Shown here one piece after another: positions 31,811 to 39,877 of a stretch of DNA of 43,605 bases; positions within the stretch are counted from its first letter, which is position 1; each line of letters begins with the position of its first letter. The notes below the pieces were generated by a model, which made no database searches, was not told the DNA's origin, and saw only the letters and a list, made by a program, of their open reading frames with translations. The stretch is taken from assembly GCF_000307875.1 (NCBI RefSeq), contig NZ_AJLS01000139.1:1-43605 (forward strand), written 5' to 3'. Made by a program: the position numbers and the translations under genes. The stretch comes from Neobacillus bataviensis LMG 21833. GTDB lineage: Bacteria > Bacillota > Bacilli > Bacillales > Cytobacillaceae.

Positions 31811-33877
31811 GTGGAAATCATGACTGATCAAGGGTTTCGGAAGACCGTTAAATATTTGCGTGCGATTATTATCATCAGTTTGATAGGCATGATTTGTATG
31901 CTCATTCTCCTCGGCGGCATTCTCGGCTATGCCAAAATTCTGGGCGCCCCGCCGCTTGCCGTGCCGCAATCGACCCTATTTTTTGCCGACGATGGCACCT
32001 TGATGGGCGAGAGTAATAGCGGGCAAAAGCGCTATTGGGTCGGACTCAAGGATATTTCACCGGATTTGGTGAATGCGACCGTCTCGATCGAAGATAAAAA
32101 TTTTTACGAGCATCATGGCTTTGATTATAAACGAATTGCCGGTGCGGTTATTGCCGATGTGAAAGCCTTGGCCAAAGTTCAAGGGGCCAGCACGATCACC
32201 CAGCAATACGCGCGAAACCTGTTTCTCGAACACGACAAAACGTGGAAACGAAAGCTGACTGAGGCCTTTTATACGATCCGTCTTGAAATGAACTATTCAA
32301 AGCAGGAAATTCTCGAAGGCTATATAAATACTATCTACTATGGCAACGGTGCTTACGGTGTCGAAGCAGCCAGCCAATATTATTTTGGAAAAAAAGCAGC
32401 CGACTTAACCCTCGCCGAAGCGAGTATGCTTGCAGGCATTCCGAAGGGGCCTGGCATTTATTCACCGCTTGCATCGATGGAAAAAGCAAAAACTCGTCAG
32501 GCGATTATTTTACAAACCATGGTGAAAAACGGCTATATTAGCAAAAAAGACGCACAAACCGCCGCCAATAAGCCGCTTACTTTAGTGGGTGTCCACACAA
32601 CACAAAGGGTAAAAGTAGCACCGTATTTTCAAGATGCAGTAAAAAATGCGCTGAAAAATCAATTACATTTGGATGACCGCACGATTGCCCTCGGCGGTTT
32701 AAAGGTTTTTACAACACTTAACCTAAAACAGCAGGAAGCAGCGGAACACCAGGTCAATAACTATGTCGACGACTCCTCGGAAATTCAAGCCGGCATGGTG
32801 GCAATGGATCCGAAAAACGGCTATGTCAAAGCCATGGTCGGCGGCCGGGACTATGATAAAAGTCCGTTTAACCGCGCTGTTCAGGCGATTAGGCAGCCGG
32901 GCTCGACCATCAAGCCCTTGCTGTATTACGCTGCCCTTGAGCAAGGCTTTACCCCGTCATCGACGATGCGAAGCGAATTCACGACCTTTCATTTTGACGA
33001 CGGCCAAGCTGATTATACACCGCATAACTTTAACAACAAGTATGCTGACGGCGAGGTGACACTCGCCCAGGCACTTGCCGTTTCCGATAATATTTTCGCC
33101 GTCAAAACGCATTTATTTTTAGGAGAAGAAGCGTTAATTGAAACAGCGAAGAAATTTGGCCTTTCCACCAAAATGGCCAAGGTTCCGTCGCTGGCACTGG
33201 GAACTTCCGGTGTGCGCGTAATTGAAATGGCGGGTGCCTACAGCCTTTTAGCCAACGGCGGGAAACGGGTCAACCCAACATTAATTACAAGAGTAGAAGA
33301 CTATAATGGCAAAATTATTTTTGAAAAAGAAAATGCTGCGAAAAAGGTGCTGGACCCGGCGAAGGCATTTGTGATGACGCAAATGCTGACAGGGGTTTTC
33401 GATTCGAAGCTAAATGGCTATGCCAAGGTGACCGGAAGCACGATTATGAAGGATATTACCCGTCCATACGCAGGCAAATCAGGCTCAACAGAAACGGATA
33501 GCTGGATGATCGGCTACTCACCGCAGCTCGTGACCGCGGTTTGGGCGGGCTATGATATGGGAAAACCACTTGAAGTGACGGCGGAAAAAACGTACGCCAA
33601 GAAAATTTGGGTCAATTTTATGGAGGAAGCGCTGCAAGGGAAACCCGTCAAGGCATTTAAACCGCCGAAAGTCGGGGTTGTCGGCGTGTACGTGAATCCG
33701 GCAAATGGCAAGCTAGCGACAAAAGATTGCCCTGTCCGCCGGCAAACCTATTTTGTTGCCGGTACCGAACCTACAGAATATTGCACCGACCACTTAATGA
33801 ATACCAATCAATCCCCGGCAAAACATCGGGATTCTAAAAAGGTACCTTGGTATAAGAAAATTATGCCTTGGGGCTAG
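31811..33877 (+). CDS. pbpG: Bifunctional class A penicillin-binding protein (PbpG/PBP2d-like)
   Basis: A 688-aa membrane-anchored peptidoglycan synthase. It has one N-terminal membrane helix (IIIISLIGMICMLILLGGIL), a GT51 glycosyltransferase domain (EDKNFYEHHGFD with the catalytic Glu; QGASTITQQYARN) and a transpeptidase domain with STIK (RQPGSTIKP), SDN and KSGST. It matches B. subtilis PbpG (YwhE), which is made during sporulation and helps build the germ cell wall. The start is taken as the GTG at 31811, with GGGTGGTG 6 bases upstream; ATG at 31820 or GTG at 31799 are alternatives. The TAG stop is part of the adjacent family B repeat. Confidence 0.92.
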   Translation: MEIMTDQGFRKTVKYLRAIIIISLIGMICMLILLGGILGYAKILGAPPLAVPQSTLFFADDGTLMGESNSGQKRYWVGLKDISPDLVNATVSIEDKNFYEHHGFDYKRIAGAVIADVKALAKVQGASTITQQYARNLFLEHDKTWKRKLTEAFYTIRLEMNYSKQEILEGYINTIYYGNGAYGVEAASQYYFGKKAADLTLAEASMLAGIPKGPGIYSPLASMEKAKTRQAIILQTMVKNGYISKKDAQTAANKPLTLVGVHTTQRVKVAPYFQDAVKNALKNQLHLDDRTIALGGLKVFTTLNLKQQEAAEHQVNNYVDDSSEIQAGMVAMDPKNGYVKAMVGGRDYDKSPFNRAVQAIRQPGSTIKPLLYYAALEQGFTPSSTMRSEFTTFHFDDGQADYTPHNFNNKYADGEVTLAQALAVSDNIFAVKTHLFLGEEALIETAKKFGLSTKMAKVPSLALGTSGVRVIEMAGAYSLLANGGKRVNPTLITRVEDYNGKIIFEKENAAKKVLDPAKAFVMTQMLTGVFDSKLNGYAKVTGSTIMKDITRPYAGKSGSTETDSWMIGYSPQLVTAVWAGYDMGKPLEVTAEKTYAKKIWVNFMEEALQGKPVKAFKPPKVGVVGVYVNPANGKLATKDCPVRRQTYFVAGTEPTEYCTDHLMNTNQSPAKHRDSKKVPWYKKIMPWG

Positions 33878-34088
33878 AAAAGTGCAAGCGCCCTGGTCAG
33901 CGGCGTATGGCCTCCTCGAAAAAGCTAACGCTTTTTCTTCGTGCGATGCATATGCTGCCGAAGCTTTCCTTGTGGAGCGCTCCAACTGAGATAAAGGAAA
34001 CACGGTGAGCGTAACGAACCGATGTTGACTTATCGTAGGGCGGAGTGCGAAGGACACTAGCCGCTAGGGCGCTGAAGCTGGACAATTC
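33874..34088. repeat. Family B repeat, long copy of about 215 bp
   Basis: It runs from CTAGAAAAGTGCAAGCGCC, overlapping the pbpG stop codon, to GCTGAAGCTGGACAATTCTC, 18 bp before the ywhD terminator stem. It has inner hairpins such as GAAAAAGC/GCTTTTTC. With the terminator it fills the 375-bp gap between pbpG and ywhD; I see no gene there. Confidence 0.85.
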
Positions 34089-34100
34089 TCATTAAAATGG

Positions 34101-34130
34101 AAAAAGCTCCGGATTGCTCCGGAGCCTTTT
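34101..34130. terminator. Bidirectional terminator between pbpG and ywhD
   Basis: GCTCCGG pairs with CCGGAGC around ATTGCT, with A5 before and T4 after, so it works for both convergent genes. Confidence 0.8.
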
Positions 34131-34252
34131 CCTGTCCTAGTTTTACAGTGTTCTCACACTGAATATAATACTACCTATTTTTCAAAAAAACTACAAGTGA
34201 TTCTACACTTTATTTTTTCAAAAAAACTTTATTGCTTCGGACTCCGGTTCAT

Positions 34253-34762
34253 TTATTCCGCCAATAACCCTTTTTTCAATTCATCCGTGGAATTATTCCA
34301 TAGTGTTTCATTATGCCCACGTAAGAATGCGGCCAGCACCTTTTTCGACTTTGCATCCATTTCCTCGACGATAATATGGCGCTTCAGTGATTTATCCATG
34401 CGGTTGACGTGCTCCGGCAGCGATTTGTAGCCGCGGCGAATCTCACGGTCGACCGTCATATAACAGGCAGTCACACCGGCATAATAAGGGCCTTCCGGTT
34501 TGCGGTCAATTGTTACCCACACGAGCCAATACGGTTTCCCATTTGGAACCTCTTCTTTTGTTTTTAAAAATTTGATTCCTTTTTCGACGACACTGCGGGC
34601 ATGCATTGCCCCGACATCAATTTCCGCTTCCCCGGCATCGACATCAATAATTACCGGAGAGACATTGTCAAGGCTGAGTACCCCCTTGCCATACCCTTTG
34701 TGGCCATCAGTCGGGTCACTTTTTATAATATTAAAACCAAGTTTTTTCTTCTTTTCTTCCAT
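34253..34762 (-). CDS. ywhD: YwhD family protein
   Basis: A 169-aa protein of the YwhD family, conserved next to ywhC and pbpG in Bacillus. Hallmarks are GFNIIKSDPTDGHKGYGKG at the N-terminus and the acidic IIDVDAGEAEIDVGAMHARS. I know of no established function. The soluble sequence has no signal peptide. AGGAGG lies about 12 bases before the ATG, a long spacing. Confidence 0.88.
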   Translation of the reverse strand: MEEKKKKLGFNIIKSDPTDGHKGYGKGVLSLDNVSPVIIDVDAGEAEIDVGAMHARSVVEKGIKFLKTKEEVPNGKPYWLVWVTIDRKPEGPYYAGVTACYMTVDREIRRGYKSLPEHVNRMDKSLKRHIIVEEMDAKSKKVLAAFLRGHNETLWNNSTDELKKGLLAE

Positions 34763-34780
34763 TGATGGTGCAGGCCTCCT

Positions 34781-35431
34781 TTAAAAAAATAAATTATAAA
34801 CGAAATCACCAATTAATTTCCAAATCCAAGGAATGACGACCTGGAACATAGGCTGGATGGTGAAGCGGCTTAATGGTGTAATCACTATAATAAGAAAGAT
34901 TAACGTCCCATATTGTTCAAATTGCGTCATTTTTGCCCGAAGACGATTGGGGGCCAAATCTTCAACAATCCTGTAGCCGTCAAGCGGCGGGAGCGGAAGC
35001 AGGTTGAAAATAAACAACACAATATTGAGCTGGATAAATATTTCCAGAAAATCATAAAAATTGTCTGATGCCGTGACACCGAACCGGGTTAATCCGTAGG
35101 CAACACTGAAGCCAATGACCGACAAAACGAGATTGCTCAGCGGCCCGGCAACGGAAACAAGGATACCGGCTAAGCGCGGCTTTTTAAAAAGGAAACGATT
35201 GACCGGCACCGGACGGGCCCAGCCAAAACCGGCGATCAGAATTAAAATCGTTCCGAACGGATCCAAATGCTTGATAGGATTTAACGTTAACCGCCCTTGT
35301 TTTTTCGCTGTATCATCACCGAATTTATAAGCAACATAGGCATGGGCAAATTCGTGGAATGTAAACGCAAAAATCAGCGTAATCGCAACATAGGGAATCA
35401 TCCTTAGCGGATAGGCAAGAAATTGTTCCAA
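34781..35431 (-). CDS. ywhC: Site-2 protease family (M50) membrane metalloprotease YwhC
   Basis: A 216-aa polytopic zinc protease. HEFAH (HExxH) is in the first membrane helix region, GFGWARPVPVN follows, and LLPLPPLDG supplies the third zinc ligand near residue 155, with about five membrane segments. The family performs intramembrane cleavage; this member's substrate is unknown. The start is TTG at 35431, with AGAGGAG 8 bases upstream; the in-frame ATG at 35449 has no ribosome-binding site. Confidence 0.88.
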   Translation of the reverse strand: MEQFLAYPLRMIPYVAITLIFAFTFHEFAHAYVAYKFGDDTAKKQGRLTLNPIKHLDPFGTILILIAGFGWARPVPVNRFLFKKPRLAGILVSVAGPLSNLVLSVIGFSVAYGLTRFGVTASDNFYDFLEIFIQLNIVLFIFNLLPLPPLDGYRIVEDLAPNRLRAKMTQFEQYGTLIFLIIVITPLSRFTIQPMFQVVIPWIWKLIGDFVYNLFF

Positions 35432-35615
35432 TGGCGTTTCTCCTCTCATAAAAGGGGGGTCAAGACAAAACCGACTCTATCTCTAATTCCTTATAGTATA
35501 CATGAAACCTCTCCTAAAAAGAAAATCAAATGTGCTTTCCGCGGCATCGGTATTGCACTTTTCATTTGTTTATGGAAAACTAACATGTAGTTATGTTAAA
35601 AGGAGGAAATTGGAC

Positions 35616-35801
35616 ATGCCATATGTAACAGTAAAAATGCTTGAGGGACGTTCTGAAGAACAAAAGCGGGCATTAGTAGAGAAAGTAACTACCGCCGTCA
35701 GCGAAACAACAGGAGCGCCGGAAGCAAACATCACCGTCTTCATCGAAGAAATGAGCAAAAACCACTACGCCGTAGGCGGCATCCGCGCCAGCGACAAATA
35801 A
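35616..35801 (+). CDS. ywhB: 4-oxalocrotonate tautomerase family enzyme (YwhB)
   Basis: A 61-aa tautomerase. After Met removal the catalytic Pro is N-terminal (MPYVTVKMLEGR), and the conserved Arg residues at GRS and at RAS near the end are present. B. subtilis YwhB shows tautomerase activity in vitro; the physiological substrate is unclear. AAAGGAGG lies 8 bases upstream of the ATG at 35616. Confidence 0.92.
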   Translation: MPYVTVKMLEGRSEEQKRALVEKVTTAVSETTGAPEANITVFIEEMSKNHYAVGGIRASDK

Positions 35802-35820
35802 ACATCTAAATGGTGGAAAT

Positions 35821-35899
35821 GGTGTTAATAGTGTTAATAGTGTTAATAGTGTCAACGGTGTCAGGCACCATGTGAATTCTTCACATGGTGCCTGACACC
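35821..35899. repeat. 9-bp direct repeats running into a REP palindrome (family A)
   Basis: Three copies of GTGTTAATA (from 35823) and a diverged GTGTCAACG run in phase into GGTGTCAGGCACCATGTGAA, TTC and its inverse (35857-35899). It lies between convergent genes. Confidence 0.85.
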
Positions 35900-35917
35900 G
35901 TTTCTACGTTTTCCATG

Positions 35918-36136
35918 TTAGAATCTTATTTCATCTTTTGGCTGGTCGATTTTTATTTTTTCTAGTTCTAGTTTCATTTTTTCGGTTTCGATTAAATAGT
36001 TTTGGTGTTTTAGTTTTTCCAGCTCAATTTGATCTTTAATCATTTCGTTCTTTATTTTAGACTGTTTCTCTAAATGAGTCGTAATAATTCCGGCTAAGGG
36101 TATGATTAAAAAAATACTAACCAAAATAACTGTCAC
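35918..36136 (-). CDS. Small membrane protein with coiled coil, unknown function
   Basis: A 72-aa protein with one N-terminal membrane helix (VILVSIFLIIPLAGIITTHL) and a long charged helix rich in Lys, Glu and Leu, likely a coiled coil (IELEKLKHQNYLIETEKMKL). The layout recalls small phage-shock or PspB-like anchors, but I see no diagnostic motif. The start is GTG at 36136 with GGCGGGAG just upstream. It lies downstream of ywgA, separated by a terminator. Confidence 0.6.
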   Translation of the reverse strand: MTVILVSIFLIIPLAGIITTHLEKQSKIKNEMIKDQIELEKLKHQNYLIETEKMKLELEKIKIDQPKDEIRF

Positions 36137-36223
36137 CGTACTCCCGCCTTTCTCATATATCCATTGTACAAATTATAACAAATATTCAAAAAGTATAAAG
36201 GGTGTTTTCCTTTTATAACCAAC

Positions 36224-36254
36224 AAAAAACCGCCTGTTTTTTCTAAGCGGTTTT
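36224..36254 (-). terminator. Intrinsic terminator of ywgA
   Basis: On the minus strand AAAACCGC pairs with GCGGTTTT around a 13-base loop, continuing into TT, 12 bp after the ywgA stop. Confidence 0.7.
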
Positions 36255-36265
36255 ACATTTTAGTT

Positions 36266-36772
36266 TTATTGAATTTTCGCTTTCAAGATTTCTATATATT
36301 TGTAGGCCTCATCAATTTCCGCTTCTGTATAGCGCTGGCTGCTTTTCAAGGTAAATACCTTGTTCGCGACTTCTTCCTTTGCAAGATTATCAAAATATAA
36401 AACGGTCGAAACAAGTTCAAGGAATCTAGCATTTTGCCCATTCATATCGGTTAAGCAATCCGTCAAATATGGCATCTCTACTTCATTCAAGCTTAAAAAC
36501 TCTTTCCCCGTTTCCGTCAGCGTGTAGCGATATTGAAAATAGCCGCCCTTTTTCTCTTTTACCTCATTCAGAAACCCCATATTGCACAGCTCTTCCACTC
36601 TCGTCGTCAATTCCTCCGAATAAGGGCCGTAAAAATGAAACTGAAACCGTTCGTGAAAAGGAAACTCAATCTTCTTTGCAATATAAATCATCTTTTGCAG
36701 TTTTTTTCTCCCGGTAATCTCACCGGAAACAAGAATCGCCTTCATCAGCTTCGCATGATCTTTTAACAACAT
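36266..36772 (-). CDS. ywgA: YwgA family protein
   Basis: A 168-aa protein of the YwgA family, without assigned function. Residues 20-55 (GRKKLQKMIYIAKKI then FHFYGPYSEEL) look like the KLQKLLYxA...GP pattern of the Panacea/SocA (DUF4065) fold found in antitoxins and proteolysis adaptors; a winged-helix-like segment (FQYRYTLTETGKEFL) follows. This similarity is from motif reading only. TAGGAG lies 7 bases before the ATG. It is directly downstream of ywfO in the same direction, as in B. subtilis. Confidence 0.82.
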   Translation of the reverse strand: MLLKDHAKLMKAILVSGEITGRKKLQKMIYIAKKIEFPFHERFQFHFYGPYSEELTTRVEELCNMGFLNEVKEKKGGYFQYRYTLTETGKEFLSLNEVEMPYLTDCLTDMNGQNARFLELVSTVLYFDNLAKEEVANKVFTLKSSQRYTEAEIDEAYKYIEILKAKIQ

Positions 36773-36832
36773 TCGTCATCTCCTACTCCATTGCATTCAG
36801 TGTCATATAAGGGCATTATTTATGTTAGAAAG

Positions 36833-36846
36833 GGTGTCAGGCACCA
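36833..36846. repeat. Single REP-like palindrome (family A)
   Basis: GGTGTCAGGCACCA lies 32 bp after the ywfO stop, between ywfO and ywgA. Confidence 0.85.
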
Positions 36847-36878
36847 ATACCACTATTTCCACCTAATATATATCTGAT

Positions 36879-38177
36879 TTATATCTCTAAAAGGGCACGT
36901 ATTTGTTGTTTGATTTCTTTTTGATTCATCTCATCTTCGAGGAAGTCGGCTGGGTAGTAGAGCTTATGGTCGGTTCTTCTCTTTCCCGATATCGCATCGA
37001 CAATTTCAGATTCACGTGAGAGCTCGCGCAATTCTCCATTTTTCATTAGTAAGTGAATCGGCAGCCTTTCCTCTTCTTCACCAGGGCGGTAAAAGTCATA
37101 TGGCAAATCTGACGAAGAATCAACAACTAAGTAATACTCAGGATCAATCCCTGCCTTTTCGAACAGCCTTGTCAATTCCGCTAGCTTTTTGTATTCCTTC
37201 GCTGGGTCAAATTCCGCATATTTAAAGAGATTGCGATTAACAAAGCGCCGGCAAAGGTCACTTAAAATAGGGTCAGCTTCTTCCTGCCAGCTTTGAAAAT
37301 AATATAAAATGACGGATTCATCCAATTTTAAATAGTCTTCTAATGTCACCTGTTCATGAAAGAGGGACGTAAAATGGATGGGTTCATATTTAAATGCATA
37401 GTTTTCTTCAAATAACCGCTTCGCACGGTGAAGGATTTTTGTCAAAATCACCTCAGCACTGCGGGAAACGGGATGAAAATAGACCTGCCAATACATCTGA
37501 TATCTGCTCATAATATAATCTTCCACCGCATGCATACCGCTCTTTTTGATGACAACCTGGTCTTCGCGCGGCCGCATCACGCGGAGGATTCGCTCCATAT
37601 CAAATTGGCCGTAGCTGACACCGGTAAAATAGGCGTCCCGCTGCAAATAATCCATCCGATCAGCGTCAATTTGACTGGAAATCAAGCTGACAACCAGCTT
37701 TTTCTCTGATGTTTTCGCAATTACCTCGGCAACTTGCGATGGGAAATCTGAGCTCACCTTCAAAAGCACCTTATTCACTTCGGTATCTCCCAAGATAATC
37801 GCACGGGTTAAGTCTTCGTGGTCAAAGTCAAACACTTTTTCAAAGGAATGGGAGAACGGGCCATGTCCTAGATCATGGAGAAGAGCGGCACACAGCGTCA
37901 GCAGGCGTTCATCGTCGCTCCATTCCGGCCTTCCCGCAAACACATCATCGATGATGCGGCGGACAATTTCATAGACGCCGAGAGAATGGTTGAAGCGGCT
38001 GTGTTCAGCGCCGTGGAAGGTCAAAAAGGTGGTTCCCAGCTGCTTGATTCGGCGCAGCCGCTGAAACTCCTTCGTTCCAATTAAATCCCAAATCACCAGG
38101 TCGCGTACATGGACATAACGGTGGACGGGATCTTTAAACACTTTTTCTTCAGTTAACTTTTCCGCCGAATATTGCAT
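36879..38177 (-). CDS. ywfO: HD-domain phosphohydrolase YwfO (SAMHD1-like)
   Basis: A 432-aa HD-domain protein of the dNTP triphosphohydrolase superfamily. Metal-binding residues are visible in HSRFNHSLGVYE, LLHDLGHGPFSHSFE and the later DADRMDYLQRDAYFTG segment. Related enzymes (SAMHD1, EF1143) hydrolyse dNTPs to nucleosides and triphosphate. The ATG at 38177 follows GAGGG; an in-frame TTG directly before it is not needed. A REPIN-like pair sits about 110 bp upstream. Confidence 0.9.
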   Translation of the reverse strand: MQYSAEKLTEEKVFKDPVHRYVHVRDLVIWDLIGTKEFQRLRRIKQLGTTFLTFHGAEHSRFNHSLGVYEIVRRIIDDVFAGRPEWSDDERLLTLCAALLHDLGHGPFSHSFEKVFDFDHEDLTRAIILGDTEVNKVLLKVSSDFPSQVAEVIAKTSEKKLVVSLISSQIDADRMDYLQRDAYFTGVSYGQFDMERILRVMRPREDQVVIKKSGMHAVEDYIMSRYQMYWQVYFHPVSRSAEVILTKILHRAKRLFEENYAFKYEPIHFTSLFHEQVTLEDYLKLDESVILYYFQSWQEEADPILSDLCRRFVNRNLFKYAEFDPAKEYKKLAELTRLFEKAGIDPEYYLVVDSSSDLPYDFYRPGEEEERLPIHLLMKNGELRELSRESEIVDAISGKRRTDHKLYYPADFLEDEMNQKEIKQQIRALLEI

Positions 38178-38287
38178 CAATTTCCCTCTTCCTAGTATTT
38201 CCTACTATTATATCCCAAAATCACCCAGTCTTCAGCAAAATTCTGCAGTATTTTTCGACATTAGCGGTACCTAAGCGGTACAGTAAC

Positions 38288-38340
38288 GGTGCCTGACACC
38301 ATAACCCCTATCTATGGATAAGAAAGGGTGTCAGGCACCA
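38288..38340. repeat. REPIN-like inverted pair (family A)
   Basis: GGTGCCTGACACC (38288-38300) and GGTGTCAGGCACCA (38327-38340), 26 bp apart. It lies between the DUF1450 gene terminator and ywfO. Confidence 0.9.
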
Positions 38341-38350
38341 TTTACAACCT

Positions 38351-38390
38351 AAAATTAAAAATCACCTTACATATGTTAGCAAAGGTGATT
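38351..38390 (-). terminator. Intrinsic terminator of the DUF1450 gene
   Basis: On the minus strand AATCACCTT pairs perfectly with AAGGTGATT around a 13-base loop and is followed by TTTAATTTT. The stem overlaps the stop codon. Confidence 0.8.
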
Positions 38391-38610
38391 ATTTGATCTT
38401 TTTATTTACTTTCTCCATTAATTCCTCTTCCGTTAGGGCCGCGACTGGGCGGTTGTTCACGAAGGCGAATGTCTTTTTCCGGCCGGGGCCGCAATAGGAC
38501 TGGCAGCCAATTTTGATTTCGGCATCCGGATCGATTTCTTTCAAACGAGGGATCAATGTCTTTAAATTCACGGCCTGGCAATCATCGCAAACACGAAATT
38601 CGTTGGACAT
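38389..38610 (-). CDS. DUF1450 (UPF0741-type) small cysteine protein
   Basis: A 73-aa protein with a four-cysteine pattern CxxC (VCDDCQAVN) and CxxxC (GCQSYCGPGRKK), then FAFVNNRPV. The pattern resembles thioredoxin-like 2Fe-2S ferredoxin domains or a zinc site. It probably corresponds to B. subtilis YwzC, which lies at the same place between ywfO and rsfA. The function is unknown. AAAGGG lies upstream of the ATG. Confidence 0.85.
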   Translation of the reverse strand: MSNEFRVCDDCQAVNLKTLIPRLKEIDPDAEIKIGCQSYCGPGRKKTFAFVNNRPVAALTEEELMEKVNKKIK

Positions 38611-38948
38611 CTAATACAACCCTTTCTACGGTCAATCTAGTATATAGCAGCCATTTTATCCAACATACCTAAATGTAAGTTATTGAAAAAACAACTGTTC
38701 ATTCAACGTTTTAACTCCATTGGTATTTTACATTTTCTTTTTTCCTAATGCAAGTTGCAATCTTTAGCAACTATGTCAGAAACCATCATAGCCTACCTAA
38801 ATCTTTTAGTTAAAAAATCTACTATCCTTTCATTCATTTTGGTATAAAGCCTGAAAAACTTGTCCATCCTATGACTAGAGCTTTTAAAAAAAACGCCAGA
38901 AATATGCTTGGCAAATTAATCGCACATTATTTTAGGGAGTTGAAACAT
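38611..38948. other. Gene-free stretch upstream of rsfA
   Basis: 338 bp between divergent genes. It is A/T-rich and has no open frame with a ribosome-binding site. The only structure I see is GTTGC/GCAAC (38754-38771). A SigF promoter for rsfA is expected here, but I could not find a convincing match. Confidence 0.5.
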
Positions 38949-39740
38949 ATGAAAGTACGTCAAGATGCATGGACAGATGAGAATGATTTGCTTTTGGCTG
39001 AAACTGTCCTTCGGCATGTGAGAGAAGGCAGCACCCAGCTGAATGCCTTCGAAGAGGTTGGGGACAAGCTTAACCGCACCTCTGCTGCCTGTGGATTCAG
39101 ATGGAACGCCGTTGTCCGTCACACCTATGAAAAAGCATTACAGTTAGCCAAAAAGCAGCGGAAACAAAGACAAAGAGTGTTAGGTAAGGATCAAGGTGGC
39201 AAGAAAAAACTGCTTTACAGTCCACCAGTTACAGGCTCAACAGAATTCGAGGCACTGCCACAGTTCCAGATGGAAATGCCTGTAGATGCAGCTGCACCAG
39301 TTGAAATGCTTGATATACCTGACATGACAACAGAAATAGCCGCTGAAACCTATGTGAAACCAGCCGCTCAAGCTCAGTCTCAGGCGCAGATACAAACCCA
39401 AGTTCAATCATACAGACCGTCTGCCACTGGTGCCATTTCCCTGGATTCTGTTATTTCTTACTTACAAAACTTTCATCATGCCAATCTGCAAAATGAAGCA
39501 TTAAAAAGTGAGAATGAAAGATTGAAAAGAGAAATGGCAGAGTTACGAAAGCAAAACGAGGAAATGTCCGCAAAGATAGCTGGACTCGAACAGAATTCCG
39601 AAACCATTCAAGAAGATTACGAGACCCTAATGAAAATTATGAACCGCGCTCGCAAGCTTGTGTTATTTGAAGAAGAGGAAAGACCTGCAACTAAATTCAA
39701 AATGGATCGCAACGGGAATTTAGAAAAAGTAGCAGAGTAA
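38949..39740 (+). CDS. rsfA: RsfA-family prespore transcription factor
   Basis: A 263-aa regulator close in length to B. subtilis RsfA (258 aa), a SigF-dependent prespore protein that adjusts expression of SigF genes such as spoIIR. The N-terminus has a Myb/SANT-like DNA-binding domain (VRQDAWTDENDLLLAETVLRH and SAACGFRWNAVVR, residues 3-60). A Gln/Ala-rich linker and a C-terminal coiled coil (NERLKREMAELRKQNEEM) follow. The ATG at 38949 has GGGAG 9 bases upstream. Its TAA stop overlaps the end of a family B repeat. Confidence 0.92.
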   Translation: MKVRQDAWTDENDLLLAETVLRHVREGSTQLNAFEEVGDKLNRTSAACGFRWNAVVRHTYEKALQLAKKQRKQRQRVLGKDQGGKKKLLYSPPVTGSTEFEALPQFQMEMPVDAAAPVEMLDIPDMTTEIAAETYVKPAAQAQSQAQIQTQVQSYRPSATGAISLDSVISYLQNFHHANLQNEALKSENERLKREMAELRKQNEEMSAKIAGLEQNSETIQEDYETLMKIMNRARKLVLFEEEERPATKFKMDRNGNLEKVAE

Positions 39741-39812
39741 GAAAAGCGGAAGCGCCCGTTTAGCGGCGTATGGACTGGAGCGCTTCGACTGAGATAAAGG
39801 AAGGCAATGGGA
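39738..39812. repeat. Family B repeat, truncated copy
   Basis: TAAGAAAAGCGGAAGCGCC begins at the rsfA stop codon, followed by AGCGGCGTATGG and GAGCGCTTCGACTGAGATAA as in 33874-34088. The other end is missing. Confidence 0.75.
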
Positions 39813-39841
39813 GAAGAGACAGTAGCAGCATCTTACTATAG

Positions 39842-39877
39842 AAAAGCCGTGAACCAATCAATGGTTCACGGCTTTTT
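39842..39877. terminator. Bidirectional terminator between rsfA and lipL
   Basis: AAGCCGTGAACCA pairs perfectly with TGGTTCACGGCTT around a 5-base loop, with A4 before and T6 after. Confidence 0.92.
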
